From Anaerolineales bacterium UBA5797 (GTDB lineage Bacteria; Chloroflexota; Anaerolineae; Anaerolineales; Villigracilaceae): a DNA stretch of 51,547 nt. The stretch is taken from NCBI GenBank assembly GCA_002418205.1, contig DIDP01000028.1:976-52522 (forward strand), read 5' to 3'. Every line of letters starts with the position of its first letter. Position 1 is the first letter of the stretch. Shown here piece by piece: positions 7,684-16,283 of this stretch. Both the position numbers and the translations under genes were made by a program. The notes beneath the pieces were generated by a model. It worked only from the letters and a program-made list of their open reading frames with translations. It did no database searches and had not been told where the DNA came from.

Positions 7684-7920
7684 ATGCAACCACGTGCAGA
7701 TTGGTCAAAATGGGCTGAATCACTGCGTCGTTTCAAACTGGATGGGATCGCTTCATGGTTGTTGGAGGCGGGCTCCCCGTTGACCCTGCTGGGTGCGCAG
7801 GCGCTTTACATCGGTCAGCCTTTCGTGGGGGGAGACAAAATCACGTCGATTGCTCACATGCTTGAGGAACAGGAAGAAACGCAGGCTTTCATCCATTATT
7901 TGCGCGGGGAGGACGTGTAA
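7684..7920 (+). CDS. Small conserved hypothetical protein, first gene of the MutL-like operon
   Basis: 78-aa soluble protein rich in Trp and Leu (WSKWAESLRRFKLDGIASWLLEAG), with no membrane segment and no recognised domain. The -10 box lies so close to the ATG that the message is probably leaderless at this gene. Its stop overlaps the next start (TAATG). Being the first of eight tightly packed genes with mostly membrane products, it may be a cytosolic partner. The short amphipathic helices would suit binding to one of the membrane proteins, which is inference only. Confidence 0.75.
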   Translation: MQPRADWSKWAESLRRFKLDGIASWLLEAGSPLTLLGAQALYIGQPFVGGDKITSIAHMLEEQEETQAFIHYLRGEDV

Positions 7921-8660
7921 TGTCTGTTGCATTGAGTATCATCGTTCTTGCCGCGCTCTTATTGATCGGGCTTACCGTTCTGCGGCGCAGGTCCCCTGCT
8001 GTTTTGCGCACCATCGAGGCATATGATCGTCTCAACCGCGCGGTCGGTCTCGCGGTGGAAAGCGGCAGGCGCCTGCACATTTCGCTGGGACGCGGGAATC
8101 TTTTCACGGCGCGCGGCGGCTCGGCTTTGGCCGGGCTTGCGATGCTGCGACGACTCTCCGAGCAGACGTCGCTGAGTGACCGCCCGCCAATCGTCACATC
8201 GGGGGATGCTTCGCTGGCAATTCTTTCACAGGACACGTTACAGTCCGGCTACCGCGCCGCGGGCGCAGAGGAGCAATACCGCTTCACCACCGGACGTTTG
8301 ACCGGACTCACACCCTTTTCCTTCGCGGCCGGGACGATGCCCGCCATGCACGATGAAAATGTTTCCGCGAATGTGTTGATCGGCGATCTGGGGTCCGAGT
8401 CCGCGCTTCTGGCGGAAGCCGCGGACCGCGAAGATTCCGAATTGATCGCCACAAGCGACAATCTATCCGCCCAATCGGTTTTTTATGCCACATCACGTGA
8501 TCCGTTGATCGGCGAGGAATTGTTCGCGGCTGGCGCATATGTGGGAGCCGGTGCTTCGCATGAAGCAAGCCTGCAAACGCAGGATATTCTGCGCTGGCTT
8601 GTCATCCTCGCGATCCTTGGCGGCGCAGTTCTGAAATTATTGGGATTCAGCTTCCAATGA
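7920..8660 (+). CDS. DUF6754-like membrane protein
   Basis: 246 aa with one N-terminal membrane helix (residues 4-20, SVALSIIVLAALLLIGLTVLR) and one C-terminal helix (about 224-242). The loop between contains GRGNLFTARGGSALAGLAMLRRL, TSGDASLAILSQDTLQSGYRAAG, NVLIGDLGSESALLAEAA and SQSVFYATSRDPLIGEELFAAGAYVGA. I recall this pattern as DUF6754, a family of unknown function common in Chloroflexota and some archaea. The acronym is from memory. Starts in an overlap with the previous gene and overlaps the next by 4 nt. Confidence 0.7.
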   Translation: MSVALSIIVLAALLLIGLTVLRRRSPAVLRTIEAYDRLNRAVGLAVESGRRLHISLGRGNLFTARGGSALAGLAMLRRLSEQTSLSDRPPIVTSGDASLAILSQDTLQSGYRAAGAEEQYRFTTGRLTGLTPFSFAAGTMPAMHDENVSANVLIGDLGSESALLAEAADREDSELIATSDNLSAQSVFYATSRDPLIGEELFAAGAYVGAGASHEASLQTQDILRWLVILAILGGAVLKLLGFSFQ

Positions 8661-9265
8661 GAATATTTACGGCTGTCTTTGCCATTGCCTCCGGTTTGAT
8701 CGTCCTGCTGGGATATTTCTTCCCCAACCAGTTGGAGCCTTTGCGCCTCTTTCTGGTGGATTGGGCGGTCATCATTGCCGGAATGGCTGTGCTGGTCGGC
8801 GTTGCCAACCTTGCCTTTGTTCAAATGGAAAAGATACGCACACGCCAGAAGAATGGCAGTTATAGCGCGCTGCTGGTGCTGTCGTTGATCGTCACCTTCG
8901 GGCTTGGACTTGTGTTCGGACCTCAACACCAAATCATGCGCCTGGCAATGGACGCGGTCATTTTTCCGGTGGAGGCCTCGCTCATGGCGATCCTTGCCGT
9001 GACGTTGATCTATGCCAGCATCCGTCTCTTCCGCCGCCGTGCAGATGCAATGACCGTGCTCTTCCTGATTGTTGCCGTGCTCTTCCTGCTTGCCATCATG
9101 CCGACTCCGTTCGGTCCCATCCCGGGGGATTGGATCGTCCTCGAATTTGCCGGGATGTTCTCACGCGGCGGCGCGCGCGGTCTTTTGATCGGGGTGGCAT
9201 TGGGCACGCTGCTGACCGGATTGCGCGTCCTGTTTGGCATCGACCGTCCATACGGGGGTAATTGA
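8657..9265 (+). CDS. Six-TM hypothetical membrane protein of the MutL-like operon
   Basis: 202 aa, about six hydrophobic helices (residues 2-20, 34-54, 70-88, 100-123, 131-148, 171-190). A conserved-looking loop GMFSRGGARGLLIGVALG precedes the last helix and the tail is FGIDRPYGGN. No enzyme signature is seen. It overlaps the DUF6754-like gene by 4 nt (ATGA) and the zinc-ribbon gene by 1 nt (TGATG), so stoichiometric co-synthesis is expected. It is probably part of a membrane complex with its neighbours. Confidence 0.75.
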   Translation: MRIFTAVFAIASGLIVLLGYFFPNQLEPLRLFLVDWAVIIAGMAVLVGVANLAFVQMEKIRTRQKNGSYSALLVLSLIVTFGLGLVFGPQHQIMRLAMDAVIFPVEASLMAILAVTLIYASIRLFRRRADAMTVLFLIVAVLFLLAIMPTPFGPIPGDWIVLEFAGMFSRGGARGLLIGVALGTLLTGLRVLFGIDRPYGGN

Positions 9266-12123
9266 TGGCTGATATTCGTTGTCCGCATTGCGGCAAGGAT
9301 AACCCGGACTTTCTGGATGTTTGCCAGTTCTGTCAATCGCCGTTGAAGCCGGAGTCAATGCTTCACGCGGGTGACACGCCGATCAAAAAGGATACGGGCG
9401 AGTTGGAACCGATCCTCCCTGATTGGCTCAAGGACGCCCGTCAACAAAACAGGGAGGCGGCAGAAGAGGAAGAGGCGACCAGGCCCAAGATCCCGAAAGT
9501 TGAACCGCCCGATCTTTTGGCGGGCCTCGCCTCGCAGGCTGAGTCGGATGAAGAGGAAGTCCCCGATTGGCTGGCGGGATTGAATCCGGTTGCAGATAAA
9601 CCCTCGTCAACCTCTGCCTCTGATGAAGAAGCGCCATCTGATTTCTTTGCCCAGTTCATGCAAAGTGGAGAGAAGGAGCCCGAACCCTCCGCCAGCGAGC
9701 CTGAAGAGGCGGAAACCCCATCGTGGATGGCAGGTTCTGAGGAACAACCTTCCGAGGAACGCGATGAGTTGTCGGATTGGTTCTCACAAGTCTCCGCCGA
9801 ATCCGAGGAAACCGCCGGTTTCGAATCCAGCGCGAGGCAGGATGAGAAAAGTTGGATGGATGCTCCCGAACCTTCATCACCCTCACCTGGAGAGCCTGAA
9901 AAGGAATCGGAGGATCTGGGCTGGCTGCGCGACCTCGAAGCCGCGTCACAGCAAACGGAGGAACCCTCCGCCTCGCAACCCGCCGCGGATTTTCTGCCCG
10001 GTGAAACCTCCGATCAAGCCTCGGATGACCTGAGTTGGTTGAATACACTTGGCGGAGTCGAGCAGGAGCCCGCGTCATCACAGGATGATTTGAGTTGGTT
10101 GAACCAGCCGGAGCAGACACCCTCCTCTGATGAACCTGCAGCATCCCAGACCGAGTCGGCGGAAGATGATCTGAGTTGGCTGAATCAACTTGGCAGGCTG
10201 GAACAGACACCCGCCTCTGAAGAACCGGGTTCATCACAGGCTGATCTAAGTTGGTTAAAGAATTTTGGTGAAGCCGAACAGGAACCCGCTGCTGAAGAGT
10301 TTGCGTCATCACAGCCGGACTCCCCGCAGGAAGACCTGGATTGGCTGAAGGGATTTGGCGCAAGCGAACCGGCTCCTGAGCAACCCGGATCGGCCCGGGA
10401 AGATATGAGCTGGCTGGATGGCCTTGGCGGAACAGAACAGGAGCCTGAGCCTGAGGGATCCAGGCCGGTACAGCCGGAGTCTTCACAGGATGATCTGAGC
10501 TGGCTGGATGAACTTGGCAGCGGCAATGAACCCGCACCGGATGCGCAATCTCCGAAACCATTCGCTGGCGAGCAGGAACTGGATTGGCTGAAGAATCTTC
10601 AGGACCAGCAGGAACATGTCACTGATGGTTCTGCCTCCCAGTTCTCGCCGCCTCGTACGGCCCCTCTGAGTCCGGAAGCCAGGGACGCAATGCCCGATTG
10701 GCTTAAGAAAGCCGCCGAGGAACCGTCCATGCCTCCTCTTGGCGCGGCATCCCTGGATTGGTTTGCGGAACATGACAAATCCGTTGAGGCGGAGCCAGCC
10801 CAAATTGAATCGGATGCTTCGGATCAGACTCAGGCTGAGCCTGCTTCCGCTGGATCAGAATTTTCCGCCCCCGAAAGCGACTCCGCTTCCCTTTCCTCGC
10901 AGGACGTGGATTCCATGTTCGATGTGGACATGCCGGACTGGCTGTCGCGCGAACCTGCAACCGCTGAAGAGACCCCCTCAGAAACAATGCCAGCGGATGA
11001 CGCGCTGGCTCCCGTCGAATTACCCTCCTGGGTGCAAGCCATGCGTCCCGTGGAATCGGTCCTTGAGGAGACCTCTGTTGGTTCCGCCGATCAAGTTACC
11101 GAAAAGGAAGGACCTCTGGCAGGTTTCAGCGGAGTGATCCCATTCGCGCCTATTGGCTCCTCGCGCAGACCCAAGGCGATGTCCCTCAAGTTGCAGGCAA
11201 CCGAGGAACAACAGGCAAGCGCCTCATTGCTCGAACAGGTCATCGCCGATGAGACGATCTCCCATGTCACCAAAGTTCCTCCAGTGCTTGCGCCACAGCG
11301 TGTGTTGCGATGGGTGCTGTCGGGTTTGTTCCTGATCGTCCTCAGCATCGTGGTTTCGTTCGGATCGCGGTCCATGCCCATCTTTGCGCCAGCCTCTGTA
11401 AATGAGTTGTCCAACCTTGTGGCGAACATCCCGGATAATTCCCCGGTGCTCGTGGTGATCGATTATGAGCCGTCCCTGGCGGGCGAGTTGGAGGCGGCGA
11501 GCGGTCCATTATTGGATCAACTGGCATTGACCCGTCATTCCAAATTCACATTCCTTTCCATGTCTGCCAATGGACCCGCTTTGGTCGAAAGACTGATGGA
11601 CAATACAAGGATCGGCAAACCGCAGCCGGATGGACTCGGATATCAGGAAGGTGCGCAATATTTCAATATCGGATATTTGCCCGGCGGTTCCGCAGGTGTT
11701 CTCGGCTTTGTGAGCAACCCAAAAGCGATCATGCCGCTGGTGAATGTAAATGGTTTCCCGGATTATGCCGCCGTCGTTGTGTTGACCGACCATTCCGAAT
11801 CGGGACGCGTGTGGGTGGAACAGTTGGAGCAGGCGAAACAAAATGATCCGGCTCTTGCGAACAAACCATTGCTGATGGTTTCCAGCGCACAGGCCGGACC
11901 CATGCTTCAGCCCTACGTCTCGTCGGGTCAGGTGGATGGTCTGGTCAACGGGTTATCGGACGCGGCGAAATATGAACTGGTCAATACCAGCCGTCCGGGA
12001 ATCGCGCGGTCTTACTGGGACGCGTTCGGCATCGGTTTGATGCTGGCGGTCCTGTCCATCGTGCTGGGAAGTTTTTGGAGCTTGTTTACGGGAATTCGCG
12101 CCCGCCGCGCAGAAGCGGAATAA
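9265..12123 (+). CDS. Zinc-ribbon, acidic Trp-motif repeat, two-TM protein (952 aa)
   Basis: An N-terminal zinc ribbon has Cys6, Cys9, Cys20 and Cys23. Residues 45-600 are low-complexity, strongly acidic and Pro/Ser/Gln-rich, with about 18 copies of a short motif of the form acidic-x-L/P-[DS]-W-[LFMV] (for example DDLSWLN, EDLDWLKGFG, MPDWLSRE) between Trp54 and Trp589. A membrane helix lies at about 681-700, then a 215-residue domain outside the cytoplasm, a second helix at about 920-940 and a basic tail. No catalytic motif is seen. The layout suggests a cytosolic scaffold displaying many docking peptides. Start ATG 9265 overlaps the previous stop. Confidence 0.85.
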   Translation: MADIRCPHCGKDNPDFLDVCQFCQSPLKPESMLHAGDTPIKKDTGELEPILPDWLKDARQQNREAAEEEEATRPKIPKVEPPDLLAGLASQAESDEEEVPDWLAGLNPVADKPSSTSASDEEAPSDFFAQFMQSGEKEPEPSASEPEEAETPSWMAGSEEQPSEERDELSDWFSQVSAESEETAGFESSARQDEKSWMDAPEPSSPSPGEPEKESEDLGWLRDLEAASQQTEEPSASQPAADFLPGETSDQASDDLSWLNTLGGVEQEPASSQDDLSWLNQPEQTPSSDEPAASQTESAEDDLSWLNQLGRLEQTPASEEPGSSQADLSWLKNFGEAEQEPAAEEFASSQPDSPQEDLDWLKGFGASEPAPEQPGSAREDMSWLDGLGGTEQEPEPEGSRPVQPESSQDDLSWLDELGSGNEPAPDAQSPKPFAGEQELDWLKNLQDQQEHVTDGSASQFSPPRTAPLSPEARDAMPDWLKKAAEEPSMPPLGAASLDWFAEHDKSVEAEPAQIESDASDQTQAEPASAGSEFSAPESDSASLSSQDVDSMFDVDMPDWLSREPATAEETPSETMPADDALAPVELPSWVQAMRPVESVLEETSVGSADQVTEKEGPLAGFSGVIPFAPIGSSRRPKAMSLKLQATEEQQASASLLEQVIADETISHVTKVPPVLAPQRVLRWVLSGLFLIVLSIVVSFGSRSMPIFAPASVNELSNLVANIPDNSPVLVVIDYEPSLAGELEAASGPLLDQLALTRHSKFTFLSMSANGPALVERLMDNTRIGKPQPDGLGYQEGAQYFNIGYLPGGSAGVLGFVSNPKAIMPLVNVNGFPDYAAVVVLTDHSESGRVWVEQLEQAKQNDPALANKPLLMVSSAQAGPMLQPYVSSGQVDGLVNGLSDAAKYELVNTSRPGIARSYWDAFGIGLMLAVLSIVLGSFWSLFTGIRARRAEAE

Positions 12124-12135
12124 GGCCTGGATATT

Positions 12136-12810
12136 ATGCCCATCGACGTGATCACTGCGTTCATCGGTTTCTTCCTTACGTTGATCATCTTCAGCTATTT
12201 GATCGGCGATAATCCCTTGTTCCGCATCGCGGTCCATCTTTTCGTTGGCGTATCCTCAGGCTATGCCGCCACGGTCATTTGTTATTCCGTGCTCCTGCCC
12301 AGGTTCACCACGTTATCACTGGGCGATCCTGTTCAATTGGTCATCGGTCTGGTCCCGTTTTTCCTGGGCGCCACCTTGTTGACCAAACTGACCCCGCGGA
12401 TCTCATGGATCGGGAGTTTTGCGCTGGCGATCCTGGTCGGGGTGGGCGCGGCAACAGCCATCGGCGGGGCGCTGATCGGGACTCTGATCCCCCAGGCTCA
12501 GGCTGCAATGGATGCGTTGAACTTCCGTTCCGCGGGGAGCAGTTCGGAAGCGGTCTTCAAGCTGTTCGACGGGGTTGTCATGCTGACAGGGACGGTCCTG
12601 ACGCTTGCCTATTTCCAGTTCAGCGCGAAACGCGCTCCAGATGGGACGGTCAAGCGGAATCCCATCCTTGAGCTTTTGGCGTGGGGAGGCCGCGTCTTTA
12701 TTGCCATCACGTTCGGGGTGCTGTTTGCCGGAGTCTATATGGCAGCCCTGACAGCCATGATCGAACGCCTGAGTTCATTGATCAATTTTGTGAAATCGTT
12801 TTTGGGCTGA
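12136..12810 (+). CDS. Multi-TM hypothetical membrane protein of the MutL-like operon
   Basis: 224 aa with about six hydrophobic helices, starting MPIDVITAFIGFFLTLIIFSYL. A Gly/Ala-rich pair of helices (LAILVGVGAATAIGGALIGTL) precedes an amphipathic loop with PQAQAAMDALNF, and the last helices frame GGRVFIAITFGVLFAGVYMAAL. Family not recognised. It starts 12 nt after the zinc-ribbon gene and ends 7 nt before the MutL-like gene, consistent with one transcript. A channel or assembly platform is possible, but nothing in the sequence decides it. Confidence 0.75.
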   Translation: MPIDVITAFIGFFLTLIIFSYLIGDNPLFRIAVHLFVGVSSGYAATVICYSVLLPRFTTLSLGDPVQLVIGLVPFFLGATLLTKLTPRISWIGSFALAILVGVGAATAIGGALIGTLIPQAQAAMDALNFRSAGSSSEAVFKLFDGVVMLTGTVLTLAYFQFSAKRAPDGTVKRNPILELLAWGGRVFIAITFGVLFAGVYMAALTAMIERLSSLINFVKSFLG

Positions 12811-12817
12811 TAACCTT

Positions 12818-14572
12818 ATGCCGACATCACTTGTTCAGAACGAATCCATACTTGCGCTGGAAGTTGGCGCGGCTGTGACGCGCGCCGTGCTGTTCGATGT
12901 GGTCGAAGGGCAGTATCGATTCGTTGCGTCAGGTCAGGCTCCCTCCACGGCGGAGGCGCCGTTCAAGGACATCGGGATTGGCGTGCGCGAGGCAATATCC
13001 AGTTTGCAGGAGATTACTGGAGGCACCCTGCTCGATCAGGACAACAACCTGATCTCACCCGCCCGGGCGGACGGTTCCGGTGTGGATGCAGTGGTCGCCA
13101 CGGTCTCTGCCGGTCCGGCTGTGAAAACCGTGGTTGTGGGATTGTTGTCAGATGTCTCGCTTGAAAGCGCGAAGCGCCTTGCAGAAACCACATATGCGCG
13201 TATAGTGGATGCGCTCGATCTTTCGGATCATCGCAAACCAGACCAGCAACTGGATGGCATCGTCCGTTCACGCCCCGATCTTGTGATCCTCTCGGGCGGT
13301 ACGAACGGCGGCGCCTCGCGTTCGATGCTGAAAATTCTGGAGGCGGTTGGGCTGGCTTGTTATCTGATGCCGATGGAAAAACGCCCGATGATCCTTTACG
13401 CGGGGAATGAAGAACTCACCGGTGACGTGAAGGAATTACTCGGTGGTCACGCCGCGAAGCTGGAGATCAGTCACAACGTGCGTCCTTTGCTCGATGCAGA
13501 AGACCTGGGACCTGCAAGCCACCAGCTTGCCTCCCTGGTGGTCAATCTCCGCCAGCGGCAGTTGAAGGGCATGGAGGAATTGAACCTGTGGACGGGTGGA
13601 AACACCCTGCCCACTGCCTATGCCCAGGGGCGCATGATCCGCTTCCTGAGTCGCATGTATGAATCCACGCGTGGACTGTTGAGTGTCAATGTTGGCGCAT
13701 CGGCTACCTCGGTGGCGGCCGGATTCGGCGGCGAATTGACCCTGGGAACCTACCCTCAATTTGGGATGGGCGAGCCACTGGCTGGTTTGCTGCAATATAC
13801 AGAGATCGAAGACATCCTGCGCTGGCTGCCGCTGGACATTTCGCCGAATACGCTGCGCGAGTATTTGTTCCAGAAGGCGTTGTATCCCGGCACGATCCCG
13901 GCGACAGCCGATGAACAGGCGGTCTCACAGGCGGTTGCGCGCCAGGCGTTGTATCTTGCTGTGCGCCAGGCGCAAAAACAATTCCCGGCGAATGTTCGCG
14001 CGGCGCACAAGGATTTGATGCCGCCGTTGGATCTCATCCTTGCGGGTGGCGGTGTGGTGAGCGACGGTACCTCGCTCGGTCAAAGCCTGTTGCTGCTGCT
14101 CGACGCGGTCCAGCCGGTGGGTGTACTGCCGATCCTGGTGGATCAGAACAACCTGCTCCCGCTGCTCGGCGTCGCTGCAACGCGTAATCATTACCTGCCG
14201 GTGCAGGTGATCGATTCGGGCGCGTTCATTGGATTGGGCACCATTGTCTCTGTGACTGCCTCAGCGAATTATGGTGACCGGGTCCTGCGCGCGAAATTGA
14301 CATACAGCGACGGCACGGACGCGCGGGTGGAGGTCAAGTTTGGCGGTTTGGAAATCCTGCCACTGCCGAGCGGACAGAGTGCCCGTCTCAGTTTGCAGCC
14401 GCTTCAACGCGCGGACGCAGGCCTGGGTCCGGGAAAAAGCGGTTCGATCACAGTGACGGGCGGCGCGCTGGGAGTCGTCATCGACGCGCGCGGGCGTCCG
14501 TTGCAGCTTCCCTCCGATCCGGTCCGGCGGCGCGAACTTATCAAGAAGTGGTATTACACGGTGGGAGGTTAG
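12818..14572 (+). CDS. MutL/GlmL-family actin-fold protein (glutamate mutase L-like)
   Basis: 584 aa, matching the MutL (GlmL) family of putative ASKHA ATPases first found between the subunits of coenzyme B12-dependent glutamate mutase. Visible blocks are LALEVGAAVTRAVLFD (residues 12-26), LVILSGGTNGGASRSMLKILE, SVNVGASATSVAAGFGG (about 289-305) and LILAGGGVVSDGTSLGQSLLLLLDAVQP. The usual phosphate-1 Asp is Glu15 here and the phosphate-2 Asp appears to be Asn291, so ATP turnover may be impaired. No glutamate mutase genes are adjacent. It sits among membrane proteins, though a B12 subunit and MeaB lie divergently about 5 kb upstream. Confidence 0.8.
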   Translation: MPTSLVQNESILALEVGAAVTRAVLFDVVEGQYRFVASGQAPSTAEAPFKDIGIGVREAISSLQEITGGTLLDQDNNLISPARADGSGVDAVVATVSAGPAVKTVVVGLLSDVSLESAKRLAETTYARIVDALDLSDHRKPDQQLDGIVRSRPDLVILSGGTNGGASRSMLKILEAVGLACYLMPMEKRPMILYAGNEELTGDVKELLGGHAAKLEISHNVRPLLDAEDLGPASHQLASLVVNLRQRQLKGMEELNLWTGGNTLPTAYAQGRMIRFLSRMYESTRGLLSVNVGASATSVAAGFGGELTLGTYPQFGMGEPLAGLLQYTEIEDILRWLPLDISPNTLREYLFQKALYPGTIPATADEQAVSQAVARQALYLAVRQAQKQFPANVRAAHKDLMPPLDLILAGGGVVSDGTSLGQSLLLLLDAVQPVGVLPILVDQNNLLPLLGVAATRNHYLPVQVIDSGAFIGLGTIVSVTASANYGDRVLRAKLTYSDGTDARVEVKFGGLEILPLPSGQSARLSLQPLQRADAGLGPGKSGSITVTGGALGVVIDARGRPLQLPSDPVRRRELIKKWYYTVGG

Positions 14573-15628
14573 ATGCTTGCGCCTGTTTTGCATATCCTGC
14601 CCCTGACGACCATCGTGCGCGAGCGGACTTTGCCCGTGGCTGGCAAGGTTAATGTGCATGTGGACCAGAAGGTCAATCCGACGGATGTGATCGCGGAGGC
14701 CGTCTTTGCGCGCGAACACGTTTTGCTCGATGTGGCGCGGACGTTCGGTGTATCCACGGCAGCCGCCGACAGGATGATCAAGGTCAACCAGGGTGACCGT
14801 GTGACTCAGGGCGCCTTGATCGCGGAGGCAAGTGGCATCTTCCCGCGTTCGATCAAGGCGCCACGCCCGGGGCGCGTGATGGTGGTGGGCAGCGGACAGG
14901 TGCTCATGGAAGTGGGGGACGCGCGCATCGAACTGCGCGCCGGGCTGCCCGGTACCGTGACCCAGGTGATCCCCGAACGCGGCGTTGTCATCCGTACTGC
15001 CGGCGCGTTGATCCAGGGGACATGGGGGAATGGGCGCATCGATAACGGATTGATGACCGGCCTGATCGAAAAGCCCGATGACGTTCTGACGGCAGACCGT
15101 TTGGATATCAGCCTGCGCGGCTCCGTGATCCTGGGCGGTCATGTGCGTGATGTGGACACACTGCGCGCCGCGGCGGAATTGCCTGTGCGCGGCCTGATCA
15201 TTTCAAGCATGCTCTCGTCGCTTATCCAGCCTGCCATGCAGGCGCGTTTCCCGATCCTGGTTTTGGATGGTTTTGGCGCGATGCCGATGAACTCCGCGGC
15301 GTTCAAATTGTTGACGACCAACAACAAGCGTGAAGTGACCGTGAATGCCGAACACTTCGATCGTTATAACGGGAATCGCCCTGAGGTGATCATCCCCCTG
15401 CCGGTCACAAATGAGCCTGAAGAACCAAATGATTACGAAATGTTCTCGGTGGGGCAGCAGATCCGGATGCGCAGGTCGCCTCACGCCGGGATGCTCGGCT
15501 CGATCACAAACCTGCCGGCTGGCTTGACCAAATTGCCCAGCGGTCTGCGCGCGCCCGCGGCGGAAGTGAAGCTCGAGAATGGCAGTACCGTGCTCGTGCC
15601 TTTGGTAAATCTTGAAGTTGTGGGATAA
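14573..15628 (+). CDS. Hypothetical protein with lipoyl/barrel-like core and KOW-like C-terminus
   Basis: 351-aa soluble protein starting at the base after the MutL-like stop codon. The N-terminal 150 residues are beta-rich with repeating Gly-x-Val turns (GKVNVHVDQKVNPTDVIAEAV, KAPRPGRVMVVGSGQVLMEVG), resembling biotinyl/lipoyl-type sandwich hybrids but without a modifiable Lys motif. A middle alpha/beta segment has RGLIISSMLSSLIQPAMQ and FPILVLDGFGAMPM. The C-terminus (VGQQIRMRRSPHAGMLGSITNLP ... GSTVLVPLVNLEVVG) has the spacing of a KOW motif. Zero spacing with the actin-fold gene suggests a direct partnership. Confidence 0.75.
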   Translation: MLAPVLHILPLTTIVRERTLPVAGKVNVHVDQKVNPTDVIAEAVFAREHVLLDVARTFGVSTAAADRMIKVNQGDRVTQGALIAEASGIFPRSIKAPRPGRVMVVGSGQVLMEVGDARIELRAGLPGTVTQVIPERGVVIRTAGALIQGTWGNGRIDNGLMTGLIEKPDDVLTADRLDISLRGSVILGGHVRDVDTLRAAAELPVRGLIISSMLSSLIQPAMQARFPILVLDGFGAMPMNSAAFKLLTTNNKREVTVNAEHFDRYNGNRPEVIIPLPVTNEPEEPNDYEMFSVGQQIRMRRSPHAGMLGSITNLPAGLTKLPSGLRAPAAEVKLENGSTVLVPLVNLEVVG

Positions 15629-15663
15629 TAACCGAATGCAATCAATGATGAGGAGAGTGGATT

Positions 15664-16209
15664 ATGACAAACAATGATTATGATAACTTCGATGCGATGG
15701 ACGGGGATGCCAACCCGCCGGAAGAGTCGAACAACCGTACTTTCCTGCTCGTGGCTGGAGGACTGGGCGTCCTGATCCTGGTCGTTCTCCTGTGTGTGGT
15801 TGCATATGTGGTTTTCAATTTCAATACCAATCAAACCAACGAAGCGACCGCCCAGGCGCAGGCCACAAATCAGGAGGCGACCATCCAGGCTGGATTAACC
15901 CAGACCGCGATCGCCCTTGCCCAAACCCAGACCGCGGCTGTGACGCTTACGGTTCCTCCCACGAACACGCCTGTGATCGCTGAAGCGACAGCGACCTTTA
16001 CCGAGACGCCGAATCCCGCCACCGCCACCGTCGGCGCGGCGTTCACACAGATCGCCGTCTCCACGCAGACGATCATCCCGACCTCCACCGCGCTGCCCAA
16101 TACCGGCTTTGCGGACGACATCGGCGCGCCGGGGTTGATCCTTGCGGCGCTTGCGCTCGTGGTATTGATCTTCCTTGTGCGAAGGTTAAGAGCGGCTCCG
16201 GTAAGATAG
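15664..16209 (+). CDS. Thr-rich two-TM protein with LPNTG sorting-like C-terminus
   Basis: 181 aa. A short acidic cytosolic head is followed by a membrane helix at about residues 25-47 and then a Thr/Ala/Gln-rich extracytoplasmic stretch (residues 50-142) with Gln-Thr repeats. LPNTG stands at residues 144-148, followed by a second hydrophobic helix (about 155-172) and a basic tail, RRLRAAPVR. The last part matches a sortase sorting signal. The N-terminal helix lacks an obvious signal-peptidase site, so the protein would stay anchored at both ends unless sortase cuts it. GAGGAG precedes the ATG. Last gene before the terminator. Confidence 0.8.
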   Translation: MTNNDYDNFDAMDGDANPPEESNNRTFLLVAGGLGVLILVVLLCVVAYVVFNFNTNQTNEATAQAQATNQEATIQAGLTQTAIALAQTQTAAVTLTVPPTNTPVIAEATATFTETPNPATATVGAAFTQIAVSTQTIIPTSTALPNTGFADDIGAPGLILAALALVVLIFLVRRLRAAPVR

Positions 16210-16227
16210 ATTTCCAGAGATTAATAA

Positions 16228-16270
16228 CAGACCCTGAAGCTCAACCGGCTTCAGGGTCTGTTTGTTTTTC
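16228..16270 (+). terminator. Strong intrinsic terminator of the MutL-like operon
   Basis: CAGACCCTGAAGC (16228-16240) pairs perfectly with GCTTCAGGGTCTG (16248-16260), 7-nt loop, followed by TTTGTTTTTC. Confidence 0.93.
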
Positions 16271-16283
16271 GGATGGTCTGTCT

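Noticed and set aside
9656..10561. Long open frame (about 300 aa) on the minus strand inside the Trp-motif protein gene
   Set aside because: It is antisense to the repeat region of a well-supported gene, rich in Arg/Pro/His as expected of a shadow frame, and has no ribosome site or domain.
10021..10620. Possible tandem DNA repeat or CRISPR-like array
   Set aside because: The periodicity comes from in-frame Trp-motif codons of irregular spacing with diverged sequence; there are no constant repeats with unique spacers.
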